From Acidobacteriota bacterium (lineage in GTDB: Bacteria > Acidobacteriota > Terriglobia > Terriglobales > SCQP01), in contig DAIDIE010000033.1 of the NCBI GenBank assembly GCA_027459505.1, positions 1 through 40,016 on the forward strand: a DNA stretch of 40,016 bases, in the 5' to 3' direction. The translations under genes and the position numbers were made by a program. The notes under the pieces are model-generated. The model was given only the letters and a program-made list of their open reading frames with translations, had not been told where the DNA came from and ran no database searches. This document shows positions 8,036-16,960 of this stretch, piece after piece (position 1 is the first letter of the stretch; each line of letters starts with the position of its first letter).

Positions 8036-9187
8036 ATGCGTACGATCTTTTCAGCCAGTCAGGTCATCACCGCCGAGCGCATTATCCCCAGCGGTTTTGT
8101 GGTCGTTGAAGACGGGGTGGTCGCCGAGGTGGGGGCGCGCGCCGAGCAGGCAATGCCGAAAGGCGAGTTGCACGAGTACCCGGAGGCGGCGATTGCGCCT
8201 GGCCTGGTTGACATCCATATCCACGGCGGCCGCGGCGTGGATGTGATGGCGGCCAGCGAGCGCCAGTTGGACGAGTTCGGTCGCTTCCTGTTGGCGCATG
8301 GCGTGACCAGCTATTACCCGACTACCGTGGCGGCGCCGCTGGAGCGCATCCGCGCGGCGCTGGAGCGGTTGGGGAATTACGTCAGACGGCAGCCGCAAGG
8401 GACGGCGCGAGCGCTGGGCATTCACCTGGAGGGCCCTTTCCTCAGCCACGCGCGGCGTGGCGTGCATCCTCCGGAAAACCTGCTGGCGCCGGCGCCGGAG
8501 CTGCTGGAACAGTTCCAGGAGGATGCCGGCGGCGCGATCGGGATTATCACCATGGCGCCCGAGTTTGACGGTTCGCTGGCCACGATCCGGCGGGCTCGCA
8601 AGCTGAACATTGTGGTCAGCCTGGGGCACACCGACGCCACACTGCAGGTCAGCAACAGCGCCATCGCGGCGGGCGCGAGCCATGCCACACACACCTTCAA
8701 CGCGATGCGCCCGTTACACCATCGCGAGCCCGGAGTCCTGGGGGCGGCTCTCACCTCCTCGCTCTTGACCGCCGATCTCATTGCGGATGGCATCCATGTG
8801 GCGCCGGAGCTGGTGAAGCTGTGGTTGCGCGCCAAAGGACTGGACAAGGCGGTGCTGATCACCGACGCCATCTCGGCCACCGGCATGCCCGACGGAACGT
8901 ATGACCTGGGTGGGATTACCGTCGAAGTGAAGGCCGGCCGGGCGCTCTGCCAGGGCGCGCTGGCGGGCAGCACCTTGACTCTGGATCAGGCGGTGCGCAA
9001 CACGATGCGTTTCGCCGGAATCAGCCTGGGCGAGGCGCTGCGCCTGGCAACGGCGAATGCCGCCGGCGTGGTGAGCAAGCCGGTGGGACGCATCCAGGCG
9101 GGCGAGCCCGCCGACTTGATTGTGCTGTCGTCCGCCGCCCAGATCCGCCAGACCTGGCTGGCGGGGAAGTTGGCCTACTCGGCCTGA
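8036..9187 (+). CDS. nagA: N-acetylglucosamine-6-phosphate deacetylase
   Basis: This 383-residue amidohydrolase removes acetate from GlcNAc-6-P to give GlcN-6-P, the substrate of the preceding gene product. Metal and substrate motifs are all visible: HIHGG (61-65), HLEGPF (130-135, with the metal-binding Glu132), GHTDA (His198), HATHTFNAM (His219), DGIH (251-254) and LITDAI with the catalytic Asp277. The length is usual for NagA. The start is 7 bp after the SIS gene stop, and the stop overlaps the Shine-Dalgarno sequence of the next gene. This indicates a tightly packed nag operon. Confidence 0.96.
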   Translation: MRTIFSASQVITAERIIPSGFVVVEDGVVAEVGARAEQAMPKGELHEYPEAAIAPGLVDIHIHGGRGVDVMAASERQLDEFGRFLLAHGVTSYYPTTVAAPLERIRAALERLGNYVRRQPQGTARALGIHLEGPFLSHARRGVHPPENLLAPAPELLEQFQEDAGGAIGIITMAPEFDGSLATIRRARKLNIVVSLGHTDATLQVSNSAIAAGASHATHTFNAMRPLHHREPGVLGAALTSSLLTADLIADGIHVAPELVKLWLRAKGLDKAVLITDAISATGMPDGTYDLGGITVEVKAGRALCQGALAGSTLTLDQAVRNTMRFAGISLGEALRLATANAAGVVSKPVGRIQAGEPADLIVLSSAAQIRQTWLAGKLAYSA

Positions 9188-9199
9188 GGAGTGCTGTCC

Positions 9200-11836
9200 A
9201 TGCGGCTGCGCGCGCTGCCATTGCTGTTGGCGATGCTTGGAACTTCTCTGTTGGCGCAGGGACATGGCAAAGTGGCTCTGCGCTGGCGCCTCGATCAGAA
9301 CTTTACGTCCGCACCGGGCGTTTCCCGGTCGACGTTCATCCTTGTGAATCAGGGAGAAAACGATTTTCCGGCCTCCGGCTGGACCCTGTACTTTAACTTC
9401 GCGCGCGCGCTACGCCCGCAGGATGTCCCGCGTTCGATCCGCATTACCCACATCAATGGCGACTTCTACAAGATCGAGCCAGCCGCAGGGTTTCCAACCA
9501 TCGCCCCCGGCAAGCGCCTGGAGCTGGCGGTATCTGAAATCGGAGCGGTGACGAACGTCTCCGGCGCGCCCGCAGGGCCATATCTGGTGTGGTCCAATGG
9601 CGCCATTCAGCCGATTCGCGACTACAGGGTCTTACCAATCCTTCATACGCGGCGCAGCCTGGCGGATCATGTCCCGCTGTCGACCCCGAAGGAACGCTAT
9701 GAAAAGAACCTTGCGGTGCACTTGCTGCCCTCGGGAGAGTTGCCGCCGGTTTTGCCGACCCCGCTGCATTACCAGCGGACTGGCGGTCACGCACAGATCA
9801 GCGCGCAGTGGACGATTGATTACGGCAAGGGTTTACGGCAGGAGGCGGGATTCCTGCAAAGCATCCTTGCGCGGCATCTGGAGCACACGCCGGGTTTAGT
9901 GGCCCAGCCCGGGGTGGCCAAGCCCGAAACGTTGCGGGCGTCCAGTTTGCACAATAGCATCCTGCTGCGTATCGGGACGGTTCAGCTTCCGGATCCGCTC
10001 AGCGCCGCAACGCAACGCGAGGCGTACCGCCTCTCGATCGCGCCGCACCGCATCGTCATCACGGCCGCATCGGCATCGGGGGTGTTTTACGGGGTGGAGA
10101 GCCTGCGGCAGCTCTTGCCTATTGCAGCCGCGCGCGCCCGGACGGCGACTGTTGCGCTTCCTGGGTACACGATTATCGATGCCCCACGCTTTCATTACCG
10201 CGGACTGCTGATCGATGCGGCGCGTAACTTTCATCCCGAGCCGGAGATCCTGAAGTTTCTGGACGCCATGGCGCTCTACAAGATGAACCGTCTGGAACTC
10301 CACCTGGACGATGATGAAGGCTGGCGGCTGCAAGTGCCTTCATTGCCGGAATTGACCAGTGTGGGCGGCTTCCGCGGACAGACAGTGCGCGAGATGCACC
10401 GGCTGTATCCATCGTTTGGTTCTGGCCCTTACGCCAATCCTGCCATCTCGCACGGCAGCGGGTACTTCACCGGACGGCAGTTTGTCAAAATTCTGCGCTA
10501 CGCGCGGGAGCGGCATATTGAAGTTGTCCCGGAAATTGAATCGCCGGGACACAGTCGCGCGGCCATTGTCGCCATGAAGGCGCGCGCGGCACGGCTCACC
10601 GCCGCCGGAAAGCCACTGGCCGCGGCGGAATACCTGTTGTCCGATCCGCACGATCAATCCGTCTATGGCTCGGTGCAGGGTTGGAACGACAACGTCATCA
10701 ACGTCTGCGAGCCGTCGACCTACCGTTTCTATGGCGCCGTCATTGACCGCTTGCAGGCGTTGTATCGCCGCGCTGGATTACGGCTCCGGGTGATGTCATT
10801 GGGAGGTGACGAGGTTCCCGCCGGCGTATGGGAGCGCTCTCCGGCCTGCGCGTCCCTGCTGCGCTCGGACAAGAGGCCGCTCTCTGGCGCGGGGCCACAT
10901 AGCGTGGCCGCCCTGCCGGCCTACTTTTTTCAACGAATGGCGGGGATGCTGCAACGGCGCGGTATACGCATGGCGGGATGGGACGATGTGGTTCTGACGC
11001 GTCCGGCGCGGGGCAGGGAACGGCAGCCGGTACAGGTCGTCGCTCCGCAACAGTTTCGGGCATTTAGCTGGGACAACGTGTGGGGCGATGGCAATGAGAA
11101 CAATGCCTACCGGCTGGCCAACCTGGGTTATCCCGTGGTTCTTGCCAGCGCCACGAACCTCTACTTCGACCTCGCCTATGATCGCAACGCGCTGGAGCCG
11201 GGATATTCCTGGGCGGGATACGTCAACACACACAGCGCATTCAGCTTCTCGCCTCTCAACGTCTTCGGCGATTACGAACGGGACAGTATGGGGAATCCGA
11301 TTGCGGCCGGGGCGGTGGCGGCGAAGCGCGTCACGCTGAGCGCCAGCGGCGTTGCCCACATTCTCGGGTTGCAGGGTAATCTCTGGGGGGAAAACGCCAA
11401 AGGGAATCGCGTCTCCGAGTATCTCGCCTTTCCCAAACTGCTTGCCGCGGCGGAGCGCGCGTGGGCGCCGGAGTCCCGCTGGGAGGCGCTGCCGGCGGGA
11501 GCGCGGCGGCAACGTGAGTTGGCCGCGGACTGGAATGTGTTCGCCAACGTTCTCGGCCAGCGCGAGTTGCAGCGGCTGGCGTATTTCCACGGCGGGATTG
11601 CCTGCCGGCTGCCACCTCCCGGCGCGGTTTTGCGAGAGGGCCGCTATGCCGCCAACGGCGCCTATCCCGGGCTGGTGCTACGTTACACCCTGGACGGATC
11701 ACGTCCCACAGCGCATTCGCCGCGCTATGTCGCTCCAGTGACCGCCGCGCCCAAAAGTGTTTTCCGCGTGGCCGCGTTTGATTCCGCGGGACGAAGCAGC
11801 CGTACGACAACCATCTCCAACGGGTTGAAGCCATGA
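9200..11836 (+). CDS. exported GH20 beta-N-acetylhexosaminidase (chitobiase-like)
   Basis: This 878-residue enzyme is predicted to release GlcNAc from chito-oligosaccharides in the periplasm or at the outer membrane. It has a signal peptide (about 1-20) and a chitobiase N-terminal carbohydrate-binding-like domain (about 25-165). A GH20b domain (about 180-325) follows, then a GH20 TIM barrel with FHYRGLLIDAARNF, LHLDDDEGW, EIESPGHSRA and SLGGDE. The catalytic Asp-Glu pair is D537-E538. It ends in a CHB_HEX_C domain (YTLDGSRPT). I chose the ATG at 9200 because AGGAG lies at 9187-9191; a GTG at 9191 would overlap that site. The 3' end overlaps the transporter start by 4 bp (ATGA), so translation is probably coupled. 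Confidence 0.94.
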   Translation: MRLRALPLLLAMLGTSLLAQGHGKVALRWRLDQNFTSAPGVSRSTFILVNQGENDFPASGWTLYFNFARALRPQDVPRSIRITHINGDFYKIEPAAGFPTIAPGKRLELAVSEIGAVTNVSGAPAGPYLVWSNGAIQPIRDYRVLPILHTRRSLADHVPLSTPKERYEKNLAVHLLPSGELPPVLPTPLHYQRTGGHAQISAQWTIDYGKGLRQEAGFLQSILARHLEHTPGLVAQPGVAKPETLRASSLHNSILLRIGTVQLPDPLSAATQREAYRLSIAPHRIVITAASASGVFYGVESLRQLLPIAAARARTATVALPGYTIIDAPRFHYRGLLIDAARNFHPEPEILKFLDAMALYKMNRLELHLDDDEGWRLQVPSLPELTSVGGFRGQTVREMHRLYPSFGSGPYANPAISHGSGYFTGRQFVKILRYARERHIEVVPEIESPGHSRAAIVAMKARAARLTAAGKPLAAAEYLLSDPHDQSVYGSVQGWNDNVINVCEPSTYRFYGAVIDRLQALYRRAGLRLRVMSLGGDEVPAGVWERSPACASLLRSDKRPLSGAGPHSVAALPAYFFQRMAGMLQRRGIRMAGWDDVVLTRPARGRERQPVQVVAPQQFRAFSWDNVWGDGNENNAYRLANLGYPVVLASATNLYFDLAYDRNALEPGYSWAGYVNTHSAFSFSPLNVFGDYERDSMGNPIAAGAVAAKRVTLSASGVAHILGLQGNLWGENAKGNRVSEYLAFPKLLAAAERAWAPESRWEALPAGARRQRELAADWNVFANVLGQRELQRLAYFHGGIACRLPPPGAVLREGRYAANGAYPGLVLRYTLDGSRPTAHSPRYVAPVTAAPKSVFRVAAFDSAGRSSRTTTISNGLKP

Positions 11837-13611
11837 ACCTCAGCAATAACCTCGTGTGGTACAACCGCTTTCTGCTCCTGGTGGCCGGACTGGGTGGGCT
11901 GCTCTACGGCATCGACGTGGGCATCATTGCCGGCGCTTTGCCCTACCTGCAGGACACGTCGAAATTCACCGCGGGACAGCTCTCGCTGGTGGTGGCCGCG
12001 GTGCTGTTGGGCTCGGTGCTCTCGACACTGTTTGCCGGCCTGCTCGCCGACCTCCTGGGGCGCAAGCTGGTGATGAGCCTGAGCGGCCTGCTGTTTGTGA
12101 TCAGCATTCCCTCCATCGCGCTGTCGCACGGATTTTCTCAACTGCTGATGGGACGCCTCTTACAGGGCATCAGCGGTGGCCTGATCGGTGTCCTCGTGCC
12201 TCTCTACCTTGCCGAGTGTCTGATCGCCGCCAAGCGCGGCCAGGGCACCGCCATTTTTCAATGGCTGCTGACGGCGGGACTGGTCGTGGCGGCGGTGGTG
12301 GGCATGTACTTCAGCCTGCGGCTGGAGCATGTGACGGCGCATGGCACCGCGCATCAGGTGTTTGCGTTCAAGGACCACGCCTGGCGCAGCATCTTCTGGG
12401 TCTCGCTGCCCCCCGGGCTGATCTTCGTGCTGGGCAGCCTGCTGCTGGCCGAGTCGCCGCGCTGGCTGTTTCGCCGTGGACGCAAGGAGGCCGCCCTGCG
12501 CTCTCTGCTGCGCTCGCGCACGCCGGACGAGGCGCATGCCGAACTGCGTGAAATCGAGGAGATCACGCTCGCCGAGCGGCAGCGCCGCAAGGAGGCGGGC
12601 GCTTCCGATTCGCTGCTGCGCCGCAAATATGTGGTCCCCTTCCTGCTGGCCTGCGTGATTTTGGCCTGCAACCAGGCGTCGGGCGTGAATTCCATCATCC
12701 AGTACAACGCCACGATACTGATTCAAAGCGGTCTCTCCGACCTGCAGGCGCATTGGGGATACCTGTTGCTGACTGTGGTCAATTTCCTGATGACCTGGGC
12801 CAGCGTGCTGCTCATCGATCGCAAAGGGCGCAAGTTTCTACTGATGCTGGGCAGCGGCGGAATGATTTTCGCGCTGCTCGCGGTGGGACTGGTGTTCCGG
12901 ACGGTGGAGCGCTCGCGCGTGGACGCGGGGCCGCTGCTGCAGGCGCAGGTTACGCCGGCACAGGCGCTGCATCTGCGCTATGATCCCGCCACCGCCGCGC
13001 AGTTGCTCGGCGCCGAACACGCCGCCAGCCTGACGGCGCACCCGAGTTCACTGGTGGTGATCTACTCCTGCGGAGGCTTCCGTGCTTCCACCAACGTGCT
13101 GCGCTCGGATCAGGTGCCCGCCGGGGAACTCAGCCTGAGCCGCGCTCAGTGCCTGCCGGACAATAAGGTGGTCGCCTTCTTCTCGAATCCATTCGCCAGC
13201 CTGGCGCAGGCGCGCACGGCGCCCCTGCGCATTGAAAACGCGCTGATTACGCCCGTGCCGGGTCCGCGGCAGGGCTGGACAGTGGCCATCTGCCTCTACA
13301 TCTTCATGGCGTTTTTCGCCATTGGACCGGGGGTGGTGGTGTGGCTGGCCCTATCCGAGCTGATGCCGACCCGGATCCGTTCCAATGGCATGAGCATTGC
13401 GCTGGTTATCAATCAGGGCGTTTCAACCACGATCGCGGCGGTGTTCTTACCCACCGTGGGCAAGTACGGGTATTCGACGATGTTCTTCATCTTTGCCGGC
13501 GCCAGCGTGGTGTATTTCATCGCGGCGGTGTTTTTCCTGCCGGAGACCAAGGGAAAGACGCTGGAGGAGATCGAGGCGCATTTCGAAGGACGGGTGGAGG
13601 TGGCGCGGTAG
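11833..13611 (+). CDS. MFS sugar porter with large periplasmic insertion
   Basis: This 592-residue inner-membrane transporter has the sugar-porter signatures: GLLYGIDVGIIAGAL in TM1, DLLGRK, the PESPRWLF-like AESPRWLF after TM6, LIDRKGRK after TM8, and PETKGKTLEEIE after TM12. About 12 membrane helices are visible. It probably imports GlcNAc (or a short oligomer) produced by the GH20 enzyme; substrate is inferred from context. Between TM9 and TM10 (residues about 357-480) there is an extra soluble segment of about 124 residues with two cysteines (C413, C440). This makes the protein longer than the usual 450-480 residues. It overlaps the upstream hexosaminidase gene by ATGA. Confidence 0.92.
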   Translation: MNLSNNLVWYNRFLLLVAGLGGLLYGIDVGIIAGALPYLQDTSKFTAGQLSLVVAAVLLGSVLSTLFAGLLADLLGRKLVMSLSGLLFVISIPSIALSHGFSQLLMGRLLQGISGGLIGVLVPLYLAECLIAAKRGQGTAIFQWLLTAGLVVAAVVGMYFSLRLEHVTAHGTAHQVFAFKDHAWRSIFWVSLPPGLIFVLGSLLLAESPRWLFRRGRKEAALRSLLRSRTPDEAHAELREIEEITLAERQRRKEAGASDSLLRRKYVVPFLLACVILACNQASGVNSIIQYNATILIQSGLSDLQAHWGYLLLTVVNFLMTWASVLLIDRKGRKFLLMLGSGGMIFALLAVGLVFRTVERSRVDAGPLLQAQVTPAQALHLRYDPATAAQLLGAEHAASLTAHPSSLVVIYSCGGFRASTNVLRSDQVPAGELSLSRAQCLPDNKVVAFFSNPFASLAQARTAPLRIENALITPVPGPRQGWTVAICLYIFMAFFAIGPGVVVWLALSELMPTRIRSNGMSIALVINQGVSTTIAAVFLPTVGKYGYSTMFFIFAGASVVYFIAAVFFLPETKGKTLEEIEAHFEGRVEVAR

Positions 13612-13713
13612 GGAGAGGGAAGGGACTGGCCCGCCCTGACGACACCTTGTAATTGAGACTGCAAAGCCGTTCGTCCCGTTGAAGTGCTGGCACGCACATC
13701 AGGCACATTCGCC
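13612..13713. other. short intergenic region after the transporter
   Basis: No gene or clear intrinsic terminator is visible between the transporter stop and the promoter of the next gene. Confidence 0.35.
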
Positions 13714-13740
13714 TTGACATGCCAGCTCCGGCTCAATAAT
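13714..13740 (+). promoter_or_regulatory. possible sigma70-type promoter
   Basis: TTGACA at 13714-13719 is a perfect -35. AATAAT at 13735-13740 matches the -10 consensus at five of six positions, but with a short 15-bp spacer. Transcription would start within a few bases of the ATG at 13756, giving an almost leaderless mRNA. This fits the lack of a Shine-Dalgarno sequence there. Confidence 0.4.
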
Positions 13741-13755
13741 GATTTTGCGCAGCCA

Positions 13756-14202
13756 ATGGACGCTGGAACCAAGCAGGCGAAGGTGGGGCCGGGAATCCCG
13801 AAGGGTTCCACGCAGCTCTGGACTCATGCCATCGTTCCTAACGCGGTCGGGCTGTTTGTCGCAGCGAAGGCCTCTTTTGGCGCCTATCACGATCTAGCCA
13901 GTGCGTTTCCCGCGTTTTTCTATTACATGGGCGCAACGCTGGGCGGAGCGTACCTGTGTGCTCTCTTTGCTTATGGGTTCGGTGCCTTGGGCAGAATGGG
14001 CGAGCGCGGCAGGGTTTGGTTTACAGGGATGATCTTCTGGCTCGCGACATTCGCTCTTGCCTACGCCTATCTGCAGGGCCGGCCGGCGGTTCTGCCGTTT
14101 CCATACTATCGAGATGCCGGTTCATATCGCCCCTGGCTTGAAGGTTTGGGGACTCTCCCGCTTGTCATTCCCTACTTTCTTTACAAACTCAGCCGTGAGT
14201 AG
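13756..14202 (+). CDS. hypothetical membrane protein
   Basis: This is a 148-residue protein of unknown function with about four hydrophobic segments: IVPNAVGLFVAAKASFG, FFYYMGATLGGAYLCALFAYGFGAL, VWFTGMIFWLATFALAYAYL and GTLPLVIPYFLYKL. I placed the start at the ATG at 13756 because a promoter-like sequence lies immediately upstream; a longer frame reaches 13684 but would include that promoter. The last 22 bases overlap, tail to tail, the end of the minus-strand glycosyltransferase gene. I do not recognise the family. Confidence 0.6.
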   Translation: MDAGTKQAKVGPGIPKGSTQLWTHAIVPNAVGLFVAAKASFGAYHDLASAFPAFFYYMGATLGGAYLCALFAYGFGALGRMGERGRVWFTGMIFWLATFALAYAYLQGRPAVLPFPYYRDAGSYRPWLEGLGTLPLVIPYFLYKLSRE

Positions 14203-16952
14203 ATCAACTGCGCCGCCTCGTCCCATCCGCTAGCGAGCCCCGTCAGGGCGGAGTGGCGGGGGGCCAGAGGCGGAGGCTGCATGGCCCACTCGCTCAGTGC
14301 CTCGGCCAAGGCCCTGGGGTCGCCCGCGGGAATGACGCGGCTGTTCTGGCTATCTCCGACGAGTTCCGGCAACCCTCCACAATCGGTGACTAATAACGGA
14401 AGGCCGGCGGCCTTGGCGAGGTGGCCCACACCGCTCTGCGAGGCGGCGCGGTAGGGGAGCACGGCAAAATCAGCGAGACGGAGATACCAGGCGATTTCCG
14501 CTGTCGGAATGTAGCTGGGTATCCAGCGCAGGAAGGGCGCGACTCCCGCCTGTTCCGCGCGCATTTGCAGGCTGTTGAGCGGAAAGTCCGCGGCGGGAAA
14601 CCCGGCGATCACAATGACGGGCCGATGCTTTTCCTGGAGCAGGGCCAGGGCTTCAATGAGGACGTCAACACCTTTGTATTTGGTGAGCGTTCCTAGTAAC
14701 AACCCGGTGGTGGCGCGGGGGGGAATCTTCAACCGCCGCCGCAGGCCGGGATCGTTTGGCGAGGCGGCTTGCAGTAGCAGGTTCTGATTGCCATGCGGAA
14801 TGGCAATGGCGGGGCGGCCCAGACCGCGCCAGAAGGAGTGGCGCAGGTTTTCGCCGTGCACAAAGACGGCGTCGAGTTCCCAGGCGAGCCGCCGCCGCCA
14901 GCCGGGCTGGCGAGTGAGAGTTCCCGGATTTGCGTGCAGGCGTTCAAAGGCTTCCACGTTATGCCAGATGTCGGCGACGCGCACGCCGCGACAGAGCCGC
15001 TGAAGCGCCAGGACGAGAAGCCGGTCACAACGATGCTCGAAATCACCCAGTAAAACCCAGCCGGGACGGGTACGCACGGTTTGCAGGACCACTTGCGCGC
15101 AGGCAATCGTGTAGCGCAGGCCGTGCATGAGGCGGCGCAGCGGCGCCGGGAGGCGGCTCGGCGCGCGCGGGTTCCAGGTCAGCAGGCGCGCCAGCATCGT
15201 GCGGCCCTGAACCTGATCGGGAATGAATTCCGGGTTCCGGCCAGTGAGGAGAATGACCTCGCCTCCGGCATGCGCCAGCGCGGCGCTGAGCTGTACGGAG
15301 TAGTGATAAAGGCCCGCATGGGAAAACATTTCGACCATCAGCACGCGAATCGGAGTGCGGCGCGCTCCAGCCCGGGTTCCCGAATTGTTTCCATTGCAGG
15401 ACATCGTGGACGGTTCGGCTTTGAGCTCGGCGGCATTGCTTCCGGCAATGCCGTTTTGCGCTGCACGGGCGTGGGCGGCGGATGACAAGGGAGACGAAAA
15501 GGGAATGACGTTGCCGAACCTGAGCACACCCCCACGCATGGGCAGCGGCAGGTGCGGAGCGATCGTGGACGGCGATTCCGGCGAATGAGGGTCGGACTGA
15601 CTGGAGTTTTCCCGCCCCGGCGATTCCGGGCTCGATAAGTCCGGGCCTGCCACCAGAGGGGCGGCCGCTTGTGAGCTCTGTTGCGAGGCTGCTAGCGAAC
15701 CCGGGATCGGAGACGGGGCGCCAGTGGCGAGCGAGGGGGCGAGTTCGCTCGCCTGCCCAGTTCCGCGCGAGCGAATGGCAGCCGGCATGAGCAGCAGGTT
15801 GCGAGCCGGCGTGCGACCAGCAACCTGGTCCGGCTTGCGCTGCAGCAGCCGCTCGTATTCGGCAAACAGGCGGTCGCGCCATGCGGAGGCGGAATAGGTG
15901 GAGAGAAAGCGCTGGCGCCCGGCTTGCGTGAAGCGCTTCCGCAAGGTGGGCGTTCGCAGCAGCTTGACGCAGCCTTCGGCGAACGCGCGTGGGTCTGCGG
16001 GGGGCACCTGAAGGCCGGCCCCCTGAATCACTTCGCTGATGGCGGGCAGAGTGGTCGTGACAATGGGAACGCCGGCCGCCATGGCCTCCATGAGGGCGGT
16101 AGGCTGGGCTTCGCGCTCGGAGGGAAACAGGAACACGTCCGCCGCTTCGAGCCAGCGTTCGATATCCGCGCGGCCGCCCGCGAGATACAACTCGTGGCTG
16201 AGGCCTAACCGGTCGCGCTCCGCTTTAAAACTCTGAAAATCCGGCCCGCCGCCCACCCAGATGAAACGAGCTTGGGGTAAGGCAGTGCGCACGCGGGGAA
16301 TCGCTTCCAGCAGCGTTCGCCAGCCTTTGGGCTCGCGCACCACGGCGACGGTGAGCAAAACGATGTGGTCGAGACTGAAACCGCATTGATGCAGGATTTC
16401 CTGGCGGCTGCGCGGGGCGGCGGGAGGCAAGGTGACGCCGTTGGGGACGAGGCGTAGTTTGGTGGCGGGAACGCCGAAGCGGCGCCAGGCTTCGGCCTGT
16501 TCGCCTCCAACGGCAAAGACCGCATCGCAATTGCGGCGCAGGGCCCGGCGCTCCAGGCGCTCGAGCAGGCCGTTGCGGAGTCCGCCGCTGACATCCGGCA
16601 TGACATGCAGCGTGGCGACGTTGGGGATCTGATCGCGGCGGGCGAGTTCGCTTCCCCAGAGTGTGGCGTAGCGCAGGTGGCAGTGGATAAGGTCCGGTTG
16701 AAGATGATGAATGATCCGCCGCAGCCGCTGGTAGGCGTGGTGATCGCGAAGATGGCGGGCGCGCAGGCGATACCAGTAGAGGCCCGCACCTTCCAATTCG
16801 TTTTCCAGCATCTCGTTGCCCGCAGTGGCGTCACGCAGGCTGACCAGGTGAACTTCCCAGCCCGGGTGCAGACCGCGGCGGAAGAGATCCGCCGCCAGCC
16901 GCTCGGCGCCGCCCAGCGAGAGCGAGTCGATGATCCATAGCAGGCGTTTCAT
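14181..16952 (-). CDS. tandem GT-B glycosyltransferase fusion protein
   Basis: This 923-residue polypeptide carries two glycosyltransferase family-4-like GT-B domains. Domain 1 (about 1-372) has the DSLSLGGAERLAADL start, NGV donor-fold motifs, VAVVREPKGW and the EX7E pair E281/E289 in SEREAQPTALMEAMAAG. Domain 2 (about 533-923) begins VLMVEMFSHAGLYHYS and contains HGNQN, GTLTKYKGVDVLIEAL, ADFAVLPY and GLPLLVTDCGGLPELV. The segment between them (about 373-532) is rich in Ser, Pro, Ala and Gly and looks disordered. They probably add sugars during repeat-unit synthesis on the cytoplasmic face. The gene starts 8 bp after the ligase stop. A second start inside the linker (Met517) has no Shine-Dalgarno sequence, so I treat it as one gene; an assembly or sequencing fusion remains possible. 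Confidence 0.85.
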   Translation of the reverse strand: MKRLLWIIDSLSLGGAERLAADLFRRGLHPGWEVHLVSLRDATAGNEMLENELEGAGLYWYRLRARHLRDHHAYQRLRRIIHHLQPDLIHCHLRYATLWGSELARRDQIPNVATLHVMPDVSGGLRNGLLERLERRALRRNCDAVFAVGGEQAEAWRRFGVPATKLRLVPNGVTLPPAAPRSRQEILHQCGFSLDHIVLLTVAVVREPKGWRTLLEAIPRVRTALPQARFIWVGGGPDFQSFKAERDRLGLSHELYLAGGRADIERWLEAADVFLFPSEREAQPTALMEAMAAGVPIVTTTLPAISEVIQGAGLQVPPADPRAFAEGCVKLLRTPTLRKRFTQAGRQRFLSTYSASAWRDRLFAEYERLLQRKPDQVAGRTPARNLLLMPAAIRSRGTGQASELAPSLATGAPSPIPGSLAASQQSSQAAAPLVAGPDLSSPESPGRENSSQSDPHSPESPSTIAPHLPLPMRGGVLRFGNVIPFSSPLSSAAHARAAQNGIAGSNAAELKAEPSTMSCNGNNSGTRAGARRTPIRVLMVEMFSHAGLYHYSVQLSAALAHAGGEVILLTGRNPEFIPDQVQGRTMLARLLTWNPRAPSRLPAPLRRLMHGLRYTIACAQVVLQTVRTRPGWVLLGDFEHRCDRLLVLALQRLCRGVRVADIWHNVEAFERLHANPGTLTRQPGWRRRLAWELDAVFVHGENLRHSFWRGLGRPAIAIPHGNQNLLLQAASPNDPGLRRRLKIPPRATTGLLLGTLTKYKGVDVLIEALALLQEKHRPVIVIAGFPAADFPLNSLQMRAEQAGVAPFLRWIPSYIPTAEIAWYLRLADFAVLPYRAASQSGVGHLAKAAGLPLLVTDCGGLPELVGDSQNSRVIPAGDPRALAEALSEWAMQPPPLAPRHSALTGLASGWDEAAQLIYSRLSL

Positions 16953-16960
16953 ACGCGAGA

